A stretch of DNA of 64,000 nt from Gymnodinialimonas sp. 202GB13-11 (GTDB lineage: Bacteria > Pseudomonadota > Alphaproteobacteria > Rhodobacterales > Rhodobacteraceae): contig NZ_JBFRBH010000001.1 in the NCBI RefSeq assembly GCF_040932485.1, forward strand, positions 2,895,285-2,959,284. Reading direction: 5' to 3'. This document shows positions 17,931 through 27,267 of the stretch, piece by piece. How positions within the stretch are numbered: position 1 is the first letter of the stretch; each line of letters starts with the position of its first letter. A program made the translations under genes and the position numbers. Under the pieces are notes generated by a model. That model made no database searches. It was not told the DNA's origin and saw nothing but the letters and a program-made list of their open reading frames with translations.

Positions 17931-19316
17931 TCAGGCCGTCATGCCAGCTGGCAGAAACAGCGTGAAGACTGTCCCATCCTCATCGCTTTTCTTCAGGTCC
18001 AACTTGCCCCCATGGCCCCGGATGATCTCGGAACAGATCGCAAGCCCCAGGCCGGTGCCCCCCGCCTTTTGCGCGGACGAGAACGGCTTGAACAGGTTTT
18101 CACGGGCTTTTGCGGGAAGGCCGGGACCAGTGTCGCAAATCTCGATACACCAGCCATTGTCGACTTCGGTGGCTGCAATCTTCACCTCGCCGGGCATGTG
18201 CGTGGCGGCAATGGCCTGCCGCGCGTTACGAACCAGATTGGACAGGACACGGTGCAACTGCTCCGCATCGGCGCGGACATGCATGTCGCGCGGCACGTCG
18301 GCCGTATAGCTTACGTCACCATCGCCTTGGGCAAGATTGTCGTTGTCCAGAACGTCATCAACCAACGGCTCCAGCGGTATACGATCCAACTTGGGCGCAG
18401 GCTCTTCGGCCCGGCCAAAGGCCAGTGTGGCCTCCGTTAGGTTAATAGCACGGTTCAGCGAATTGATCAGCTTGGGCGCAATCCTTTGCACTGTCGGGTC
18501 AGGCACCGTTTCCAACCGATCCGCCACGAGTGTCGCAACCGAAAGCATATTGCGCAGGTCATGGCTGATCTTGGCCACGGCCTCCCCCAGTTGTGCCAAC
18601 CGCTCCCGCTGCCGCAGAAGCGAGGTCAGCTGTGTTTGCATCCCGTTCAGGGCCTCTTCCGCATTCCTCAGTTCTCGCACCGATCCCTGGGGTTGGATGA
18701 TCCGGTTCGCGTCTTCGGGGGCGTCGGCATAGCTCATCATTGAGCCAACGACACGCTTGATCGGGTTCACCATCAAGATACGCACAGCCACAAACAGCAA
18801 GAGCGCGGTGAAGATCGAGATGACCGCCGATAAGATCAAAATGCGCTGACCGTAGTCGATCATCGCCATCCGCAAGGGCGCGGTTTCCATCGTGACTTCG
18901 ATCAACAGACCGGCCTCGCGCACCGGCTCCCCAATAACGCGGATGTTCTGATCTTCCGTCTCGAAGATGCGCATGGTCGCATCGCGGATCAGCTCCCATG
19001 CAGGCGGGTCACGCAGATCGAACGAGGCTGAAATCGGCTCCATCCCATCCGTCGACAGGATCAACTGGCGCACGGCATCGCGCCGTAGCACGACGTTCAG
19101 AACCTCGGCATTTTCCAGAAGCTCATATTCCAGATCATCGTCGATCATGCCGTCCGTCGCCAGCAAGGCGAGTGAGGCGATCTGCGCCCGTTCCAGACGC
19201 GCCAACAGGTAGTCCTCGCGGAAACGGGCAATGGAGGGGACGAAGATGAAAATCTCGGCCAGCATCACGAAGATGATCGTGAGGATCAGAAATCGACCTG
19301 ATAGTGAGTTGGCCAA
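17931..19316 (-). CDS. Sensor histidine kinase
   Basis: A 461-residue membrane kinase. One membrane segment at residues 8-27 and another near 160-185 frame a sensor region of about 130 residues; a HAMP-like linker starts with VNPIKRVV. The H box is AKISHDLRNML (phospho-acceptor His), the N box LSNLVRNARQAI, G1 CDTGPGLP and G2 GGTGLGLAI. All catalytic boxes look intact. No response regulator gene is adjacent. It follows the flavoprotein gene by 48 bp on the same strand. Confidence 0.88.
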   Translation of the reverse strand: MANSLSGRFLILTIIFVMLAEIFIFVPSIARFREDYLLARLERAQIASLALLATDGMIDDDLEYELLENAEVLNVVLRRDAVRQLILSTDGMEPISASFDLRDPPAWELIRDATMRIFETEDQNIRVIGEPVREAGLLIEVTMETAPLRMAMIDYGQRILILSAVISIFTALLLFVAVRILMVNPIKRVVGSMMSYADAPEDANRIIQPQGSVRELRNAEEALNGMQTQLTSLLRQRERLAQLGEAVAKISHDLRNMLSVATLVADRLETVPDPTVQRIAPKLINSLNRAINLTEATLAFGRAEEPAPKLDRIPLEPLVDDVLDNDNLAQGDGDVSYTADVPRDMHVRADAEQLHRVLSNLVRNARQAIAATHMPGEVKIAATEVDNGWCIEICDTGPGLPAKARENLFKPFSSAQKAGGTGLGLAICSEIIRGHGGKLDLKKSDEDGTVFTLFLPAGMTA

Positions 19317-19364
19317 ACGCCGCCCCCCGAATGGCCCGTTGGGCCTGTTACGTGACCGGCGCCG

Positions 19365-20783
19365 TTAAGGGCGGCCGAACCTCTGCACGAAGCGCACGAC
19401 TTTCTTGACCGTATCGCTTTCGAACAGCTTGGGAGAGAAATACGCGCTCGCGGCCCGTTTGTTAATCTCTCCCAGTGTCGGGTAGGGCGCGATCATGTTG
19501 GCAACGGCGCTCATCTTCATCTTGTTCGCAATCGCCATGGACCAGATCTGGATCAGATCACCGGCTTGCGGACCAACGATTGTTGCACCCACTGGCTTAC
19601 CTTTAAAGACCATCACCTTGGCAAAGCCCTTGGTCTGCCCAGTCGCGATGCCACGGTCGTTGTGGTGAAATTCTGCCTTGGCGATGAACACCTTTTCGCC
19701 GTGCTGCTCTTTCGCCTGTGCTTCGGTCAGGCCGACTTGCGCCAGCTCGGGCGACGTATAGGTGGCCCAAGGAATGTGATCCGTGCGGGCCTTGGCGGGC
19801 AGGCCGAACAACATGGGCCGGATGATGACACCAGCATGGTAGCCCGCGACATGGGTGAATTGGAAACCACCCGCCACATCGCCAACCGCGTAAACCCGCT
19901 TGTTGGTCGACCGCAGGCCCGCATCCACCGTGACACCGCGCCGGTCATAGTCGACACCCGCCTTTTCCAGATCGAGCTTGTCGACATTCACCTGACGCCC
20001 GACGGCAACGAGCAGATGCGTGCCGTCAAAGCTTTGGCCGTCTTCGGTTTCGACCTTGATAGCCCCATCCGACCCGCTGATCTGGCTGGCCTTCGCGCCT
20101 TCTACAATCTCGATGCCCTCGGCGCGCAGGTTCTCCAGCACGATGGCGGCGGCCTCCGGGTCATCCTTGCCCATGGCCTTGTCGCCTTCCAGCACGGTCA
20201 CCTTTGAGCCTAGCCGCACATGCGCCTGCGCCATCTCCAGCCCGATCGGGCCACCGCCGATGATGATCAGGTGCTCGGGCCGCTCACGCAGGTCAAAAAT
20301 TGTCTCATTGGTATGGTGTGGCACCGTGTCGAGACCCGGGATCGGTGGCACGAACGGACGCGAGCCTGTGGCAATCACAAACCGGCGCGCCTTGATCACA
20401 TCCTCACCCGCCTGCACTTCCGTCTCGCTGATGAAACGCCCGAATTCGCGGATCACATGGACACCGAGGCCTTCAAAACGCTCCTGGCTATCCACCGGCT
20501 CGATCTCAGCGATTACAGCATGAACGTGGTCCTTGGCAGCAGCGTAATCCGGGTTGGGTGCATGGCCGGCCACACCAAACGCGGCCTCAGATGTTTCATG
20601 TGCCTTGTGACCGGCGGCCAGCAGGGCCTTCGACGGCACGCAACCGTAATTCAGGCAATCCCCACCCATCTTGTGGCCTTCCAGAAGGACGACCTTGGCC
20701 CCCATCTGCACAGCGCCCGCCGCAACGGACAACCCGCCAGAGCCTGCGCCAATGACGCAGATGTCGGTCTCAATCACAGCCAT
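19365..20783 (-). CDS. Mercuric-reductase-like FAD/NAD(P) disulfide oxidoreductase
   Basis: A class I pyridine nucleotide-disulfide oxidoreductase of 472 residues. It has the FAD loop CVIGAGSGGLSVAAGA (9-24), the redox pair GGDCLNYGCVPSKALL, the NAD(P) loop IIIGGGPIGLEMAQAH, and YAVGDVAGG; the C-terminal dimerisation domain follows. There is no N-terminal heavy-metal-binding domain and no C-terminal CC pair, so mercury reduction is unlikely. It starts 4 bp after the TVP38-type gene, so the two are surely co-translated. The physiological substrate is unknown. Confidence 0.85.
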   Translation of the reverse strand: MAVIETDICVIGAGSGGLSVAAGAVQMGAKVVLLEGHKMGGDCLNYGCVPSKALLAAGHKAHETSEAAFGVAGHAPNPDYAAAKDHVHAVIAEIEPVDSQERFEGLGVHVIREFGRFISETEVQAGEDVIKARRFVIATGSRPFVPPIPGLDTVPHHTNETIFDLRERPEHLIIIGGGPIGLEMAQAHVRLGSKVTVLEGDKAMGKDDPEAAAIVLENLRAEGIEIVEGAKASQISGSDGAIKVETEDGQSFDGTHLLVAVGRQVNVDKLDLEKAGVDYDRRGVTVDAGLRSTNKRVYAVGDVAGGFQFTHVAGYHAGVIIRPMLFGLPAKARTDHIPWATYTSPELAQVGLTEAQAKEQHGEKVFIAKAEFHHNDRGIATGQTKGFAKVMVFKGKPVGATIVGPQAGDLIQIWSMAIANKMKMSAVANMIAPYPTLGEINKRAASAYFSPKLFESDTVKKVVRFVQRFGRP

Positions 20784-20787
20784 TGTA

Positions 20788-21522
20788 TCAGATCCCCTTC
20801 TTGCCGCGCACGGCCTTCAACACGACGGGCAAGGCGGCCAGCGCACACAGACCCAGGATCGGCAGCAAGACCTGCGGCTCGAAAATGATGCCAAGGTTCG
20901 GTGTCTCGCCCCGCTCGAACACTTCGCCAAGACCTGCACCCACCGAGGTGTAGACGATCGCCCCCGGCATGATGCCGAAGAAGGTCGTGATCACATAGCG
21001 GCGCAGCGGCACTTCGAAGAGGGCAGGCAAAACATTGGCCACAAAGAACGGCACCGCAGGCACAAGGCGCAGAAGGAACAGGGCGGACCACTGATTCTCA
21101 TCAATCGCGTCCTTGAACCGCTTGGTGATCCCTTCCGACCCTTCCAACCGCGCCCCGATCCGCGCGCCAAAGCTGGTCTGCGCAGCCAGGAAGATGGCGG
21201 TCGCCCCGATGGTCGCGCCTGTGATGTTGAACAAAGCACCCGGGAACGTGGCAAACAGGAACCCGCCTGTCAGCGTGGCAATCGTCGCACCGGGCAGCGA
21301 AAACGCGACGATCAAGGCATAGGCCAACACGAACAGGGCAGCGGTCAGAACGTAGTTGGCATCGCGAAACGCCAAAAGCGCCTCACGGTTGTCGGCCAAT
21401 GCCTGAAAGCTCAGGTAGTCGCGGAAGAAGTAATACCCGACGCCTGCCCCGATCACGACGGCGATCAGTGGCAAATAACGCCCTAGTCCTGAGTTCTGCG
21501 GGTCTGACACGCTGTCCGACAT
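20788..21522 (-). CDS. TVP38/TMEM64-family membrane protein
   Basis: A 244-residue polytopic protein of the TVP38/TMEM64 (SNARE-associated, DedA-like) family, with FSLPGATIATLTGGFLF and LRLVPAVPFFVANVLPALFEVPLRRY, the usual conserved core. Start chosen at ATG 21522-21520 (MSDSVSDPQ) with AGGGA upstream; a longer frame would add 46 polar residues not seen in the family. Members of this family are thought to move or scramble lipids. Its partner is the flavoprotein gene directly downstream. Confidence 0.82.
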   Translation of the reverse strand: MSDSVSDPQNSGLGRYLPLIAVVIGAGVGYYFFRDYLSFQALADNREALLAFRDANYVLTAALFVLAYALIVAFSLPGATIATLTGGFLFATFPGALFNITGATIGATAIFLAAQTSFGARIGARLEGSEGITKRFKDAIDENQWSALFLLRLVPAVPFFVANVLPALFEVPLRRYVITTFFGIMPGAIVYTSVGAGLGEVFERGETPNLGIIFEPQVLLPILGLCALAALPVVLKAVRGKKGI

Positions 21523-21696
21523 ATCCCTAAATCCTTGTCCCGTAAGTTGGACCCTAGATGCGACATCCGGCGCAAGGGCGATATCCCTCCTCACGCGCCA
21601 GTGATGGGACGTGACGCGATTGCAGGTTTTCGTGACCTTGCGCCCGAAAACTCGTAACAAACGGGCGACACCATGTTTCAGTTCCGCGGAGGATTT

Positions 21697-22200
21697 GTGG
21701 AAAAGGTTCTGATCAGCTCCTGCCTGATGGGCGCGCGCGTCCGATATGATGGCAAAGCCAAGACGCTGGATGACCAGCTTTTGGCGACATGGCGCGCCGA
21801 AGGGCGCCTGATCAGCCTGTGCCCTGAGATGGCCGCCGGCCTGCCCACACCCCGCGCCCCGGCTGAGATTGCGCCGGGCGCAACAGCCGAGGCCGTGCTG
21901 CGGGGGCGTGGTGCCATCTACGACAAGGACGGGCTCGACATGACCGCCGATTTCGTCAACGGCGCGAACCTTGCGCTTGAGGTGGCTCAGGAAAGCGGCT
22001 GCCGCTTTGCGCTTCTGACCGATGGAAGCCCTTCTTGCGGGTCAACGCGCGTCTATTCCGGCGATTTCAACGGGCAGACCCATGAGGGCGAAGGCGTCGT
22101 GGCGGCGCGGCTGCGTGCCGGTGGTGTGCGGGTTTTCGCACAGCATCAGCTTAATGATCTGGCCCGCGCCATCGAAGAGGCGGAAAATTCTGGCGGCTAG
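21697..22200 (+). CDS. DUF523 family protein (YbbK-like)
   Basis: A 167-residue protein opening VLISSCLMGARVRYDG and carrying LCPEMAAGLPTPR and LLTDGSPSCGSTRVYSG, the DUF523 signature with conserved cysteines. I choose GTG at 21697 because GGAGGA precedes it by four bases and family members begin MEKxLxSxCLxG; an ATG at 21673 in frame would place that ribosome site inside the gene. Function is not established. It lies divergent from the TVP38 gene and upstream of rpmH. Confidence 0.8.
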   Translation: MEKVLISSCLMGARVRYDGKAKTLDDQLLATWRAEGRLISLCPEMAAGLPTPRAPAEIAPGATAEAVLRGRGAIYDKDGLDMTADFVNGANLALEVAQESGCRFALLTDGSPSCGSTRVYSGDFNGQTHEGEGVVAARLRAGGVRVFAQHQLNDLARAIEEAENSGG

Positions 22201-22321
22201 GCCATCTGGTTTGTTGACTCCACCCCGGCCATTGCCTATTGGCCGGGCTTCAACGTTATTCCTGCCGTTCGAGGGTCGCATTCGGCACCCTCCGGCCAAC
22301 CAGTAATTCGGAGCGAGACTC

Positions 22322-22459
22322 ATGTCCAAACGCACGTTCCAGCCGTCCAACCTCGTGCGCAAGCGTCGCCACGGGTTCCGTGCGCGCATGGCCACCAAAG
22401 CTGGCCGCAAGATTCTGAACGCCCGCCGCGCCCGCGGTCGGAAGTCGCTCAGCGCCTGA
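22322..22459 (+). CDS. rpmH: 50S ribosomal protein L34
   Basis: A 45-residue basic protein reading [20 protein letters not shown] then [12 protein letters not shown] and ending GRKSLSA, which is L34 over its full length. It is too short for a usual open-frame cut-off. It is ten bases upstream of rnpA, the common bacterial gene pair. The start ATG lies after GGAGCGAGACTC. Confidence 0.96.
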
Positions 22460-22469
22460 TCGGCATTTC

Positions 22470-22853
22470 ATGTCGGATTTGAAGCCTCCGCCGAGCACCG
22501 CCTCGCCGGGGGCTTTGTCTGTTCAGACCCTGCGCAACCGGCCGGACTTTCTGCGCGCGGCCTCCGCCCGCCGCGTGCCCTGCCCCGCCTTCCTGCTGCA
22601 AGCCCGCGAACGCAAACCGGGCGAGGCCGCGGGCATTCGCATCGGCTATACCTGTTCCAAGAAGGTCGGCAATGCCGTCGCCCGCAACCGCGCCAAGCGC
22701 CGCCTGCGTGAGATTGCTCGCGCCGTTCTGCCCGTCGAGGGGCACGAAGGCTGGGATTACGTTTTGATTGGCCGCAAAGACGCCACCGCCAGCCGCCCGT
22801 TCGCCGAATTGCAGGCCGATCTCGTCCGGGCCTTGCGGAAGGTCCATAAATGA
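22470..22853 (+). CDS. rnpA: Ribonuclease P protein component
   Basis: A 127-residue basic protein; [28 protein letters not shown] is the RnpA signature, with the RNR motif, and YVLIGRKD follows. It binds the RNase P RNA to mature tRNA 5' ends. The first 20 residues are low complexity, so a later start cannot be excluded. Its stop overlaps the yidD start (ATGA). Confidence 0.93.
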   Translation: MSDLKPPPSTASPGALSVQTLRNRPDFLRAASARRVPCPAFLLQARERKPGEAAGIRIGYTCSKKVGNAVARNRAKRRLREIARAVLPVEGHEGWDYVLIGRKDATASRPFAELQADLVRALRKVHK

Positions 22854-23071
22854 GCCCGCTGGCCTTCATCCTTTCTCTCCCAATCCGCTTCTATCGCGCG
22901 GCCATCAGCCCGTGGCTCGGCAGCAATTGCCGGTATCACCCGACCTGCTCGGCCTATGCGATGGAGGCCCTGCGCAAACACGGCGCACTCAAAGGCACTT
23001 GGCTGGCCACCCGCCGCATTCTGCGCTGCCACCCATGGGGCGGCTCCGGCATCGACAACGTGCCCGATTAA
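22850..23071 (+). CDS. yidD: Membrane protein insertion efficiency factor YidD
   Basis: A 73-residue protein with [28 protein letters not shown] and [18 protein letters not shown], the full YidD pattern with three conserved cysteines. It assists YidC-dependent insertion. It overlaps rnpA by 4 bp and its end overlaps the converging hydrolase gene by 4 bp. Usually yidC is next; here yidC lies 4 kb further on. Confidence 0.94.
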   Translation: MSPLAFILSLPIRFYRAAISPWLGSNCRYHPTCSAYAMEALRKHGALKGTWLATRRILRCHPWGGSGIDNVPD

Positions 23072-23955
23072 GGCAGCAAAGTGTGATCCGGTGGGCTGGG
23101 TGCCGGGCCGCGCTTGTCCGAGGCATGGCCCTGCAACGTCAGCGACACATCCCTCAGAAATGACTGATCCGCGAAGTAGAAGCGGTGGCTCGCATTCTCA
23201 AGATTTCCACCGCTGTTCACGAAATCCCAATAGCGCGCCGTGCAATCCACGTCCGTGAACCCCGCCGCCGTCGGATGCGGCAACCCGACCTTCCCCGCGC
23301 GTGATCCGAACCGCTTGATATGCGCCGCCAGACCCAGAGGGAAATCTTCGGCATTGTAATAATTGGTGAAATGGCTCGACCACGGCCCGAACAGCTCACT
23401 TGATCCATTCCCCGCCATGAACCCGTCGCTCCGCACATCGCCCGCAAAAAGGCAGATCTTGTCAAATGGAACCCCTCCCAACCCGTTCAGACAGGTCTTC
23501 AGCGCATAACTCCCCATCGAATGGCAGATCGCATGAACCCGCTGATTGCCCGGCAGATTGTAGATCGGCCCAACCCCGTCTTCGTAGATCGACCGCGCGG
23601 TGCGCTGCACTTTCTCATGGTCTTCAATGTATTTCTTCAACGGCCCACCACCGCCACACGGCCATGAGAAGGCGATCACATCGCCATCGAAGCCGTTCGC
23701 CTTCAGCCCCGCCTTCAGCTTCCGCAGGGACCACAACATGCGGGCGACACTGGTGTTGAATCCATGAATGAAGATCGCGACGCCATCCGCACCCATCTGC
23801 GGCTCAAGCATTTGCAGCCACGTGGCCTGATCGACACGTTGCCCGGTGTTGTGCCCTTCATGTGGCAGCACGACGTAACTTGTCTCGTTGCTGACCTCAT
23901 CGGTGAAGGTGTCCGTGGCAGGGTCGTATTTCCGGCGCGTATAGAAAAAATGCAC
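23068..23955 (-). CDS. Alpha/beta hydrolase, DUF900-like
   Basis: A 295-residue protein without a signal peptide. [17 protein letters not shown] gives the oxyanion region and [11 protein letters not shown] the nucleophile elbow, with Cys in place of the first Gly of GxSxG; DVRSDGF and the later His (PHPTAAGF or ASHRFYF) may complete the triad. The layout is that of the DUF900 hydrolases, probable esterases or lipases with unknown substrate. It converges on yidD. Confidence 0.7.
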   Translation of the reverse strand: MHFFYTRRKYDPATDTFTDEVSNETSYVVLPHEGHNTGQRVDQATWLQMLEPQMGADGVAIFIHGFNTSVARMLWSLRKLKAGLKANGFDGDVIAFSWPCGGGGPLKKYIEDHEKVQRTARSIYEDGVGPIYNLPGNQRVHAICHSMGSYALKTCLNGLGGVPFDKICLFAGDVRSDGFMAGNGSSELFGPWSSHFTNYYNAEDFPLGLAAHIKRFGSRAGKVGLPHPTAAGFTDVDCTARYWDFVNSGGNLENASHRFYFADQSFLRDVSLTLQGHASDKRGPAPSPPDHTLLP

Positions 23956-24023
23956 GATCTATCCCCTCTCAAATAAGGGAAAGGCTAACCGACAGCGGGC
24001 GTTTCGCAAAATATCGCAGGCAG

Positions 24024-24551
24024 TCAGTGACGCTCAAACGTGATGATCACTTCACCAATGGGCACGCCAAAACGGCTCATATACGCGCGGTTCAGCAAGC
24101 GATCCTCGCTCAACAACCACATCCAGTCATCGAAGGTCACGCGCAGGGGCTCGCGATCCGGCAGGGGCAGATCAATCGTGTATTGCCAGTTGAACGTATC
24201 CCCAACCTCGCGGCCCATGGCCGTCCCGATCACACCGGGCGCCGATCCCACCCAGGTATCAGGGCTCGTCTGCGTCAACGTCCAGATGCGCTGCTCGGTG
24301 GAACCGTCCTCATAGACGAAATCCTCAACCAGCCGCAGGTTCTGACCGTCCCAAGTGCCGTGAATATCTACGGTGAAGCGCCGCCGCACCTCACCGAAGA
24401 CGTCCTGAAACTGCCCGTACGCCGTCAGCCGCCCGTCGAAGAATTCCTCAAGGTTCAGCTGCTGGTTGCTCAGCGGCTGGTCATTTAACGAAGGCCGCCC
24501 ACAGGCCGCAAGGCCAACGACTACCACCAAAATCAGGATGCGTTTCAACAT
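24024..24551 (-). CDS. DUF3833-type lipoprotein
   Basis: A 175-residue protein with a lipoprotein signal ([13 protein letters not shown], lipidated Cys at residue 17). The rest contains [51 protein letters not shown] and a C-terminal [21 protein letters not shown], which is the DUF3833 family. These are envelope lipoproteins of unknown role. The gene diverges from ttcA with about 76 bp between starts. Confidence 0.8.
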   Translation of the reverse strand: MLKRILILVVVVGLAACGRPSLNDQPLSNQQLNLEEFFDGRLTAYGQFQDVFGEVRRRFTVDIHGTWDGQNLRLVEDFVYEDGSTEQRIWTLTQTSPDTWVGSAPGVIGTAMGREVGDTFNWQYTIDLPLPDREPLRVTFDDWMWLLSEDRLLNRAYMSRFGVPIGEVIITFERH

Positions 24552-24627
24552 GGATGGGCATCTAAAGCGCCGCGCCGCCCCGGCAAGTCACCTTGACGCA
24601 AGGCCCCCACGCCGCCTACCTGCGACC

Positions 24628-25491
24628 ATGCTCGATTCAGATCACGACGACATCCACCCGCTGTTCTCCGGCGCGCCCTCCACGACGGAGTTCAAGAAGC
24701 TGCGCAAACGGCTGATCCGCGACACGCGCGAGGCGATTGACCGCTACGGCATGGCGCGCAAAGGCGACCGCTGGCTGGTATGTCTGTCCGGCGGGAAGGA
24801 CAGCTACACCCTTCTAGCGGCCCTGACCGAGCTTCAGTGGCGCGGTCTTCTTCCAGTCGACATCCTCGCCTGCAATCTCGATCAGGGGCAGCCCGGCTTC
24901 CCGGCGACGGTCCTGCCCGAGTTCCTTGAGCGCATGGGCGTCCCCCACCGCATAGAGTACCAAGACACCTATTCCATCGTCGTAGACAAGGTCCCCGCAG
25001 GCCGCACTTATTGCGCGCTTTGCTCGCGGCTCCGGCGCGGCAACCTCTACCGCATCGCGCGGGAGGAGGGATGTTCTGCCGTCGTCCTCGGCCATCACCG
25101 TGACGATATTCTTGAGACCTTCTTCCTCAACCTCTTCCATGGCGGCAAGCTGGCGACCATGCCGCCCAAGCTGGTCAATGACGAGGGCGACTTGATGGTC
25201 CTGCGCCCGCTTGCCCATGTGGCCGAGGCAGATTGCGAAAAATTCGCGCAAGCCATGAACTATCCGATCATTCCCTGCGACCTCTGCGGTTCCCAAGACG
25301 GCCTCCAGCGCCAGCAAATCAAAGGGATGCTCGATGAGTGGGAGGCCCGCAGCCCCGGCCGTCGCGGCAAGATGTTTTCCGCCCTGATGAGTGCTCGGCC
25401 CTCACATCTTCTGGATCCGGAATTGTTCAATTTTTCCGGACTTTTTCCGAAAGATGCACCATCCGACCCGCGCGCTCCCGACGGCGATTAA
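24628..25491 (+). CDS. ttcA: tRNA 2-thiocytidine(32) synthetase TtcA
   Basis: A 287-residue ATP pyrophosphatase. The PP-loop [12 protein letters not shown] is at residues 52-63; the two cysteine pairs that hold the iron-sulfur cluster are [11 protein letters not shown] and [30 protein letters not shown] is also characteristic. It thiolates cytidine 32 of certain tRNAs. I start at ATG 24628 ([12 protein letters not shown]) because earlier in-frame codons overlap the divergent lipoprotein gene and encode unconserved sequence. Confidence 0.92.
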   Translation: MLDSDHDDIHPLFSGAPSTTEFKKLRKRLIRDTREAIDRYGMARKGDRWLVCLSGGKDSYTLLAALTELQWRGLLPVDILACNLDQGQPGFPATVLPEFLERMGVPHRIEYQDTYSIVVDKVPAGRTYCALCSRLRRGNLYRIAREEGCSAVVLGHHRDDILETFFLNLFHGGKLATMPPKLVNDEGDLMVLRPLAHVAEADCEKFAQAMNYPIIPCDLCGSQDGLQRQQIKGMLDEWEARSPGRRGKMFSALMSARPSHLLDPELFNFSGLFPKDAPSDPRAPDGD

Positions 25492-25550
25492 CCACCTGTA
25501 AACCCTCCCTGCGCTACCCCGAAGAACACCAACTTCGATGGGCGTGACAG

Positions 25551-27080
25551 ATGAGCGATACAGGTCCCCGCGCAACGCAGCAGATCGGCCTTTTGGCCCA
25601 ATCAGCCCTCGGCCGAATTGAGGTTCTGGCGCTCTTTCCGTTGCTGGTTTTGACGGCGGAATTCCTCGGCTTCCAGAACATCGCATTGGTCACGGCGCTT
25701 GGCCTGTCGGTCTTGCTGGCAGTGGCCGTCCTGCTGCCCCGACGCGAACGCTCAACCGCGATCAAGTCTGTTCGAACGCACGGCAAAGCCCCATTGATTG
25801 AGGCCTTGGCCGAGATTGCGCAATTTGACGACCGGGATACCGTCTGTCTGCATCTGGAAATCGATGATTGGCCGAAAATCGTGGACATGTGGGGACACGA
25901 CTCGTCGCAATTCATTTCTCAACGGCTCGAAGATCGGTTTCGATCAGTCCTTCGGTCCGATGACCTGCTCTGCCAGTTGGGCGACAACCGCTTCGGCATC
26001 GTCTTGGGCGGCATGTCAGCGGCGCGCCTCAGCATCCGCGATACTGTGGCGACCCGACTTCTGAATGCGGCCAGCGAACCTCTGCTGCTCCACGATGCGA
26101 CGCTCCGTTTGACCGTGACCATTGGCCATGCTTCCCTGCGTCGCAGGGCCTCCGACGTCCCAACGGCGACCTTCAAGGCGGCCGAGGCGGCACTCTCCGC
26201 CGCCAAGCTCCACGGCCCCGGCAGCGTTCGTGCCTACACCACCGGCATGGGCCGCGCAAAAAGCGCAGCGTCCGACCTCGCCAGTGAGGTTGAGGAGGCT
26301 ATTCATTCAGGTGCCATCGATGTCTGGTTTCAGCCGCAAGTTTGCGCACAGACCGGCGAGCTTTCGGGAATGGAAACGCTGGCCCGCTGGCAACACCCCC
26401 AACATGGCCTGCTTGGGCCTTCCGAAATCATGTCCGCCCTACAATCCGCAGGTCACATGGCCTTGCTCGGCCAAACTCTGACGCACCGCGCCATAAAGGT
26501 TCTAGCCGAACTGGACGCCGCCAAGGCCCGCGTCCCCACCATGTCGATCAACGTATCCGCTGATGAACTGCGGGACCTCACATTGCCCGATGCCCTCGCC
26601 TCTGAGCTTGAGCGTTACGGCCTTCGCCCGGATCGGCTAACCGTTGAGATCTCGCCCGACATCACGACGCAGGACCTGGACGATGCCATTTTGTCCAACC
26701 TGAAGACACTGAAAGACAACGGCCACAAGCTGGACCTAGAAGGGATCGGCACTGGCGCTATCCCCTTGTCGATCCTGCAGAGATTCTCCGTTGATCGCGT
26801 CAAAATCGACCGCGCCCTCGTGGCTGGAAGCGATGCCGATCCGGAACGGGACCGCATCTTGCGCGCAATCGTGTCGCTGTCAGACGCAATGGGCGTACAA
26901 ACCGTTGCAACCGGTGTCGAGACCTCGCATGAGGCGACATATCTGGCCGGGATCGGGTGTAGCCACTTACAAGGGTTCGGTATCGCACGCCCCATGAAAC
27001 CCAGCCAGATTAGCCCTTGGGTAAACGCACGCGCCGCTGCAGGCAAAACCATCGACCTGGAAGCACGGCGCGCCGGGTAA
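25551..27080 (+). CDS. Membrane-bound GGDEF/EAL protein with degenerate active sites
   Basis: A 509-residue protein. Two hydrophobic segments lie near residues 23-62. A GGDEF-like domain follows (about 95-220) but the signature reads LGDNRFGI instead of GGDEF. The EAL-like domain (about 240-500) has ETLARW for EALxRW, INVSA, VEIS and KIDRAL, but the usual DDFGTG is EGIGTG and the usual AEGVET is ATGVET. Loss of those metal-binding residues makes phosphodiesterase activity unlikely. It may be a c-di-GMP receptor or have another regulatory role. Confidence 0.8.
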   Translation: MSDTGPRATQQIGLLAQSALGRIEVLALFPLLVLTAEFLGFQNIALVTALGLSVLLAVAVLLPRRERSTAIKSVRTHGKAPLIEALAEIAQFDDRDTVCLHLEIDDWPKIVDMWGHDSSQFISQRLEDRFRSVLRSDDLLCQLGDNRFGIVLGGMSAARLSIRDTVATRLLNAASEPLLLHDATLRLTVTIGHASLRRRASDVPTATFKAAEAALSAAKLHGPGSVRAYTTGMGRAKSAASDLASEVEEAIHSGAIDVWFQPQVCAQTGELSGMETLARWQHPQHGLLGPSEIMSALQSAGHMALLGQTLTHRAIKVLAELDAAKARVPTMSINVSADELRDLTLPDALASELERYGLRPDRLTVEISPDITTQDLDDAILSNLKTLKDNGHKLDLEGIGTGAIPLSILQRFSVDRVKIDRALVAGSDADPERDRILRAIVSLSDAMGVQTVATGVETSHEATYLAGIGCSHLQGFGIARPMKPSQISPWVNARAAAGKTIDLEARRAG

Positions 27081-27267
27081 TTGCACGGACCCACTGCGCC
27101 CTGCGCTCATCCCAAGTCACACCCCAAAACACACCCTCCCGCGCCGATTTCGCCCCTTGACCTTCTCGCGCCCCTTCTGTTGAACCGCTGGGAATTGGCC
27201 CGTCCCCTCTTGGATGGGTCCAAATGCCTTTTATCTAAGGGCAAACGCGCGGAGAGGTATCGCCGAA

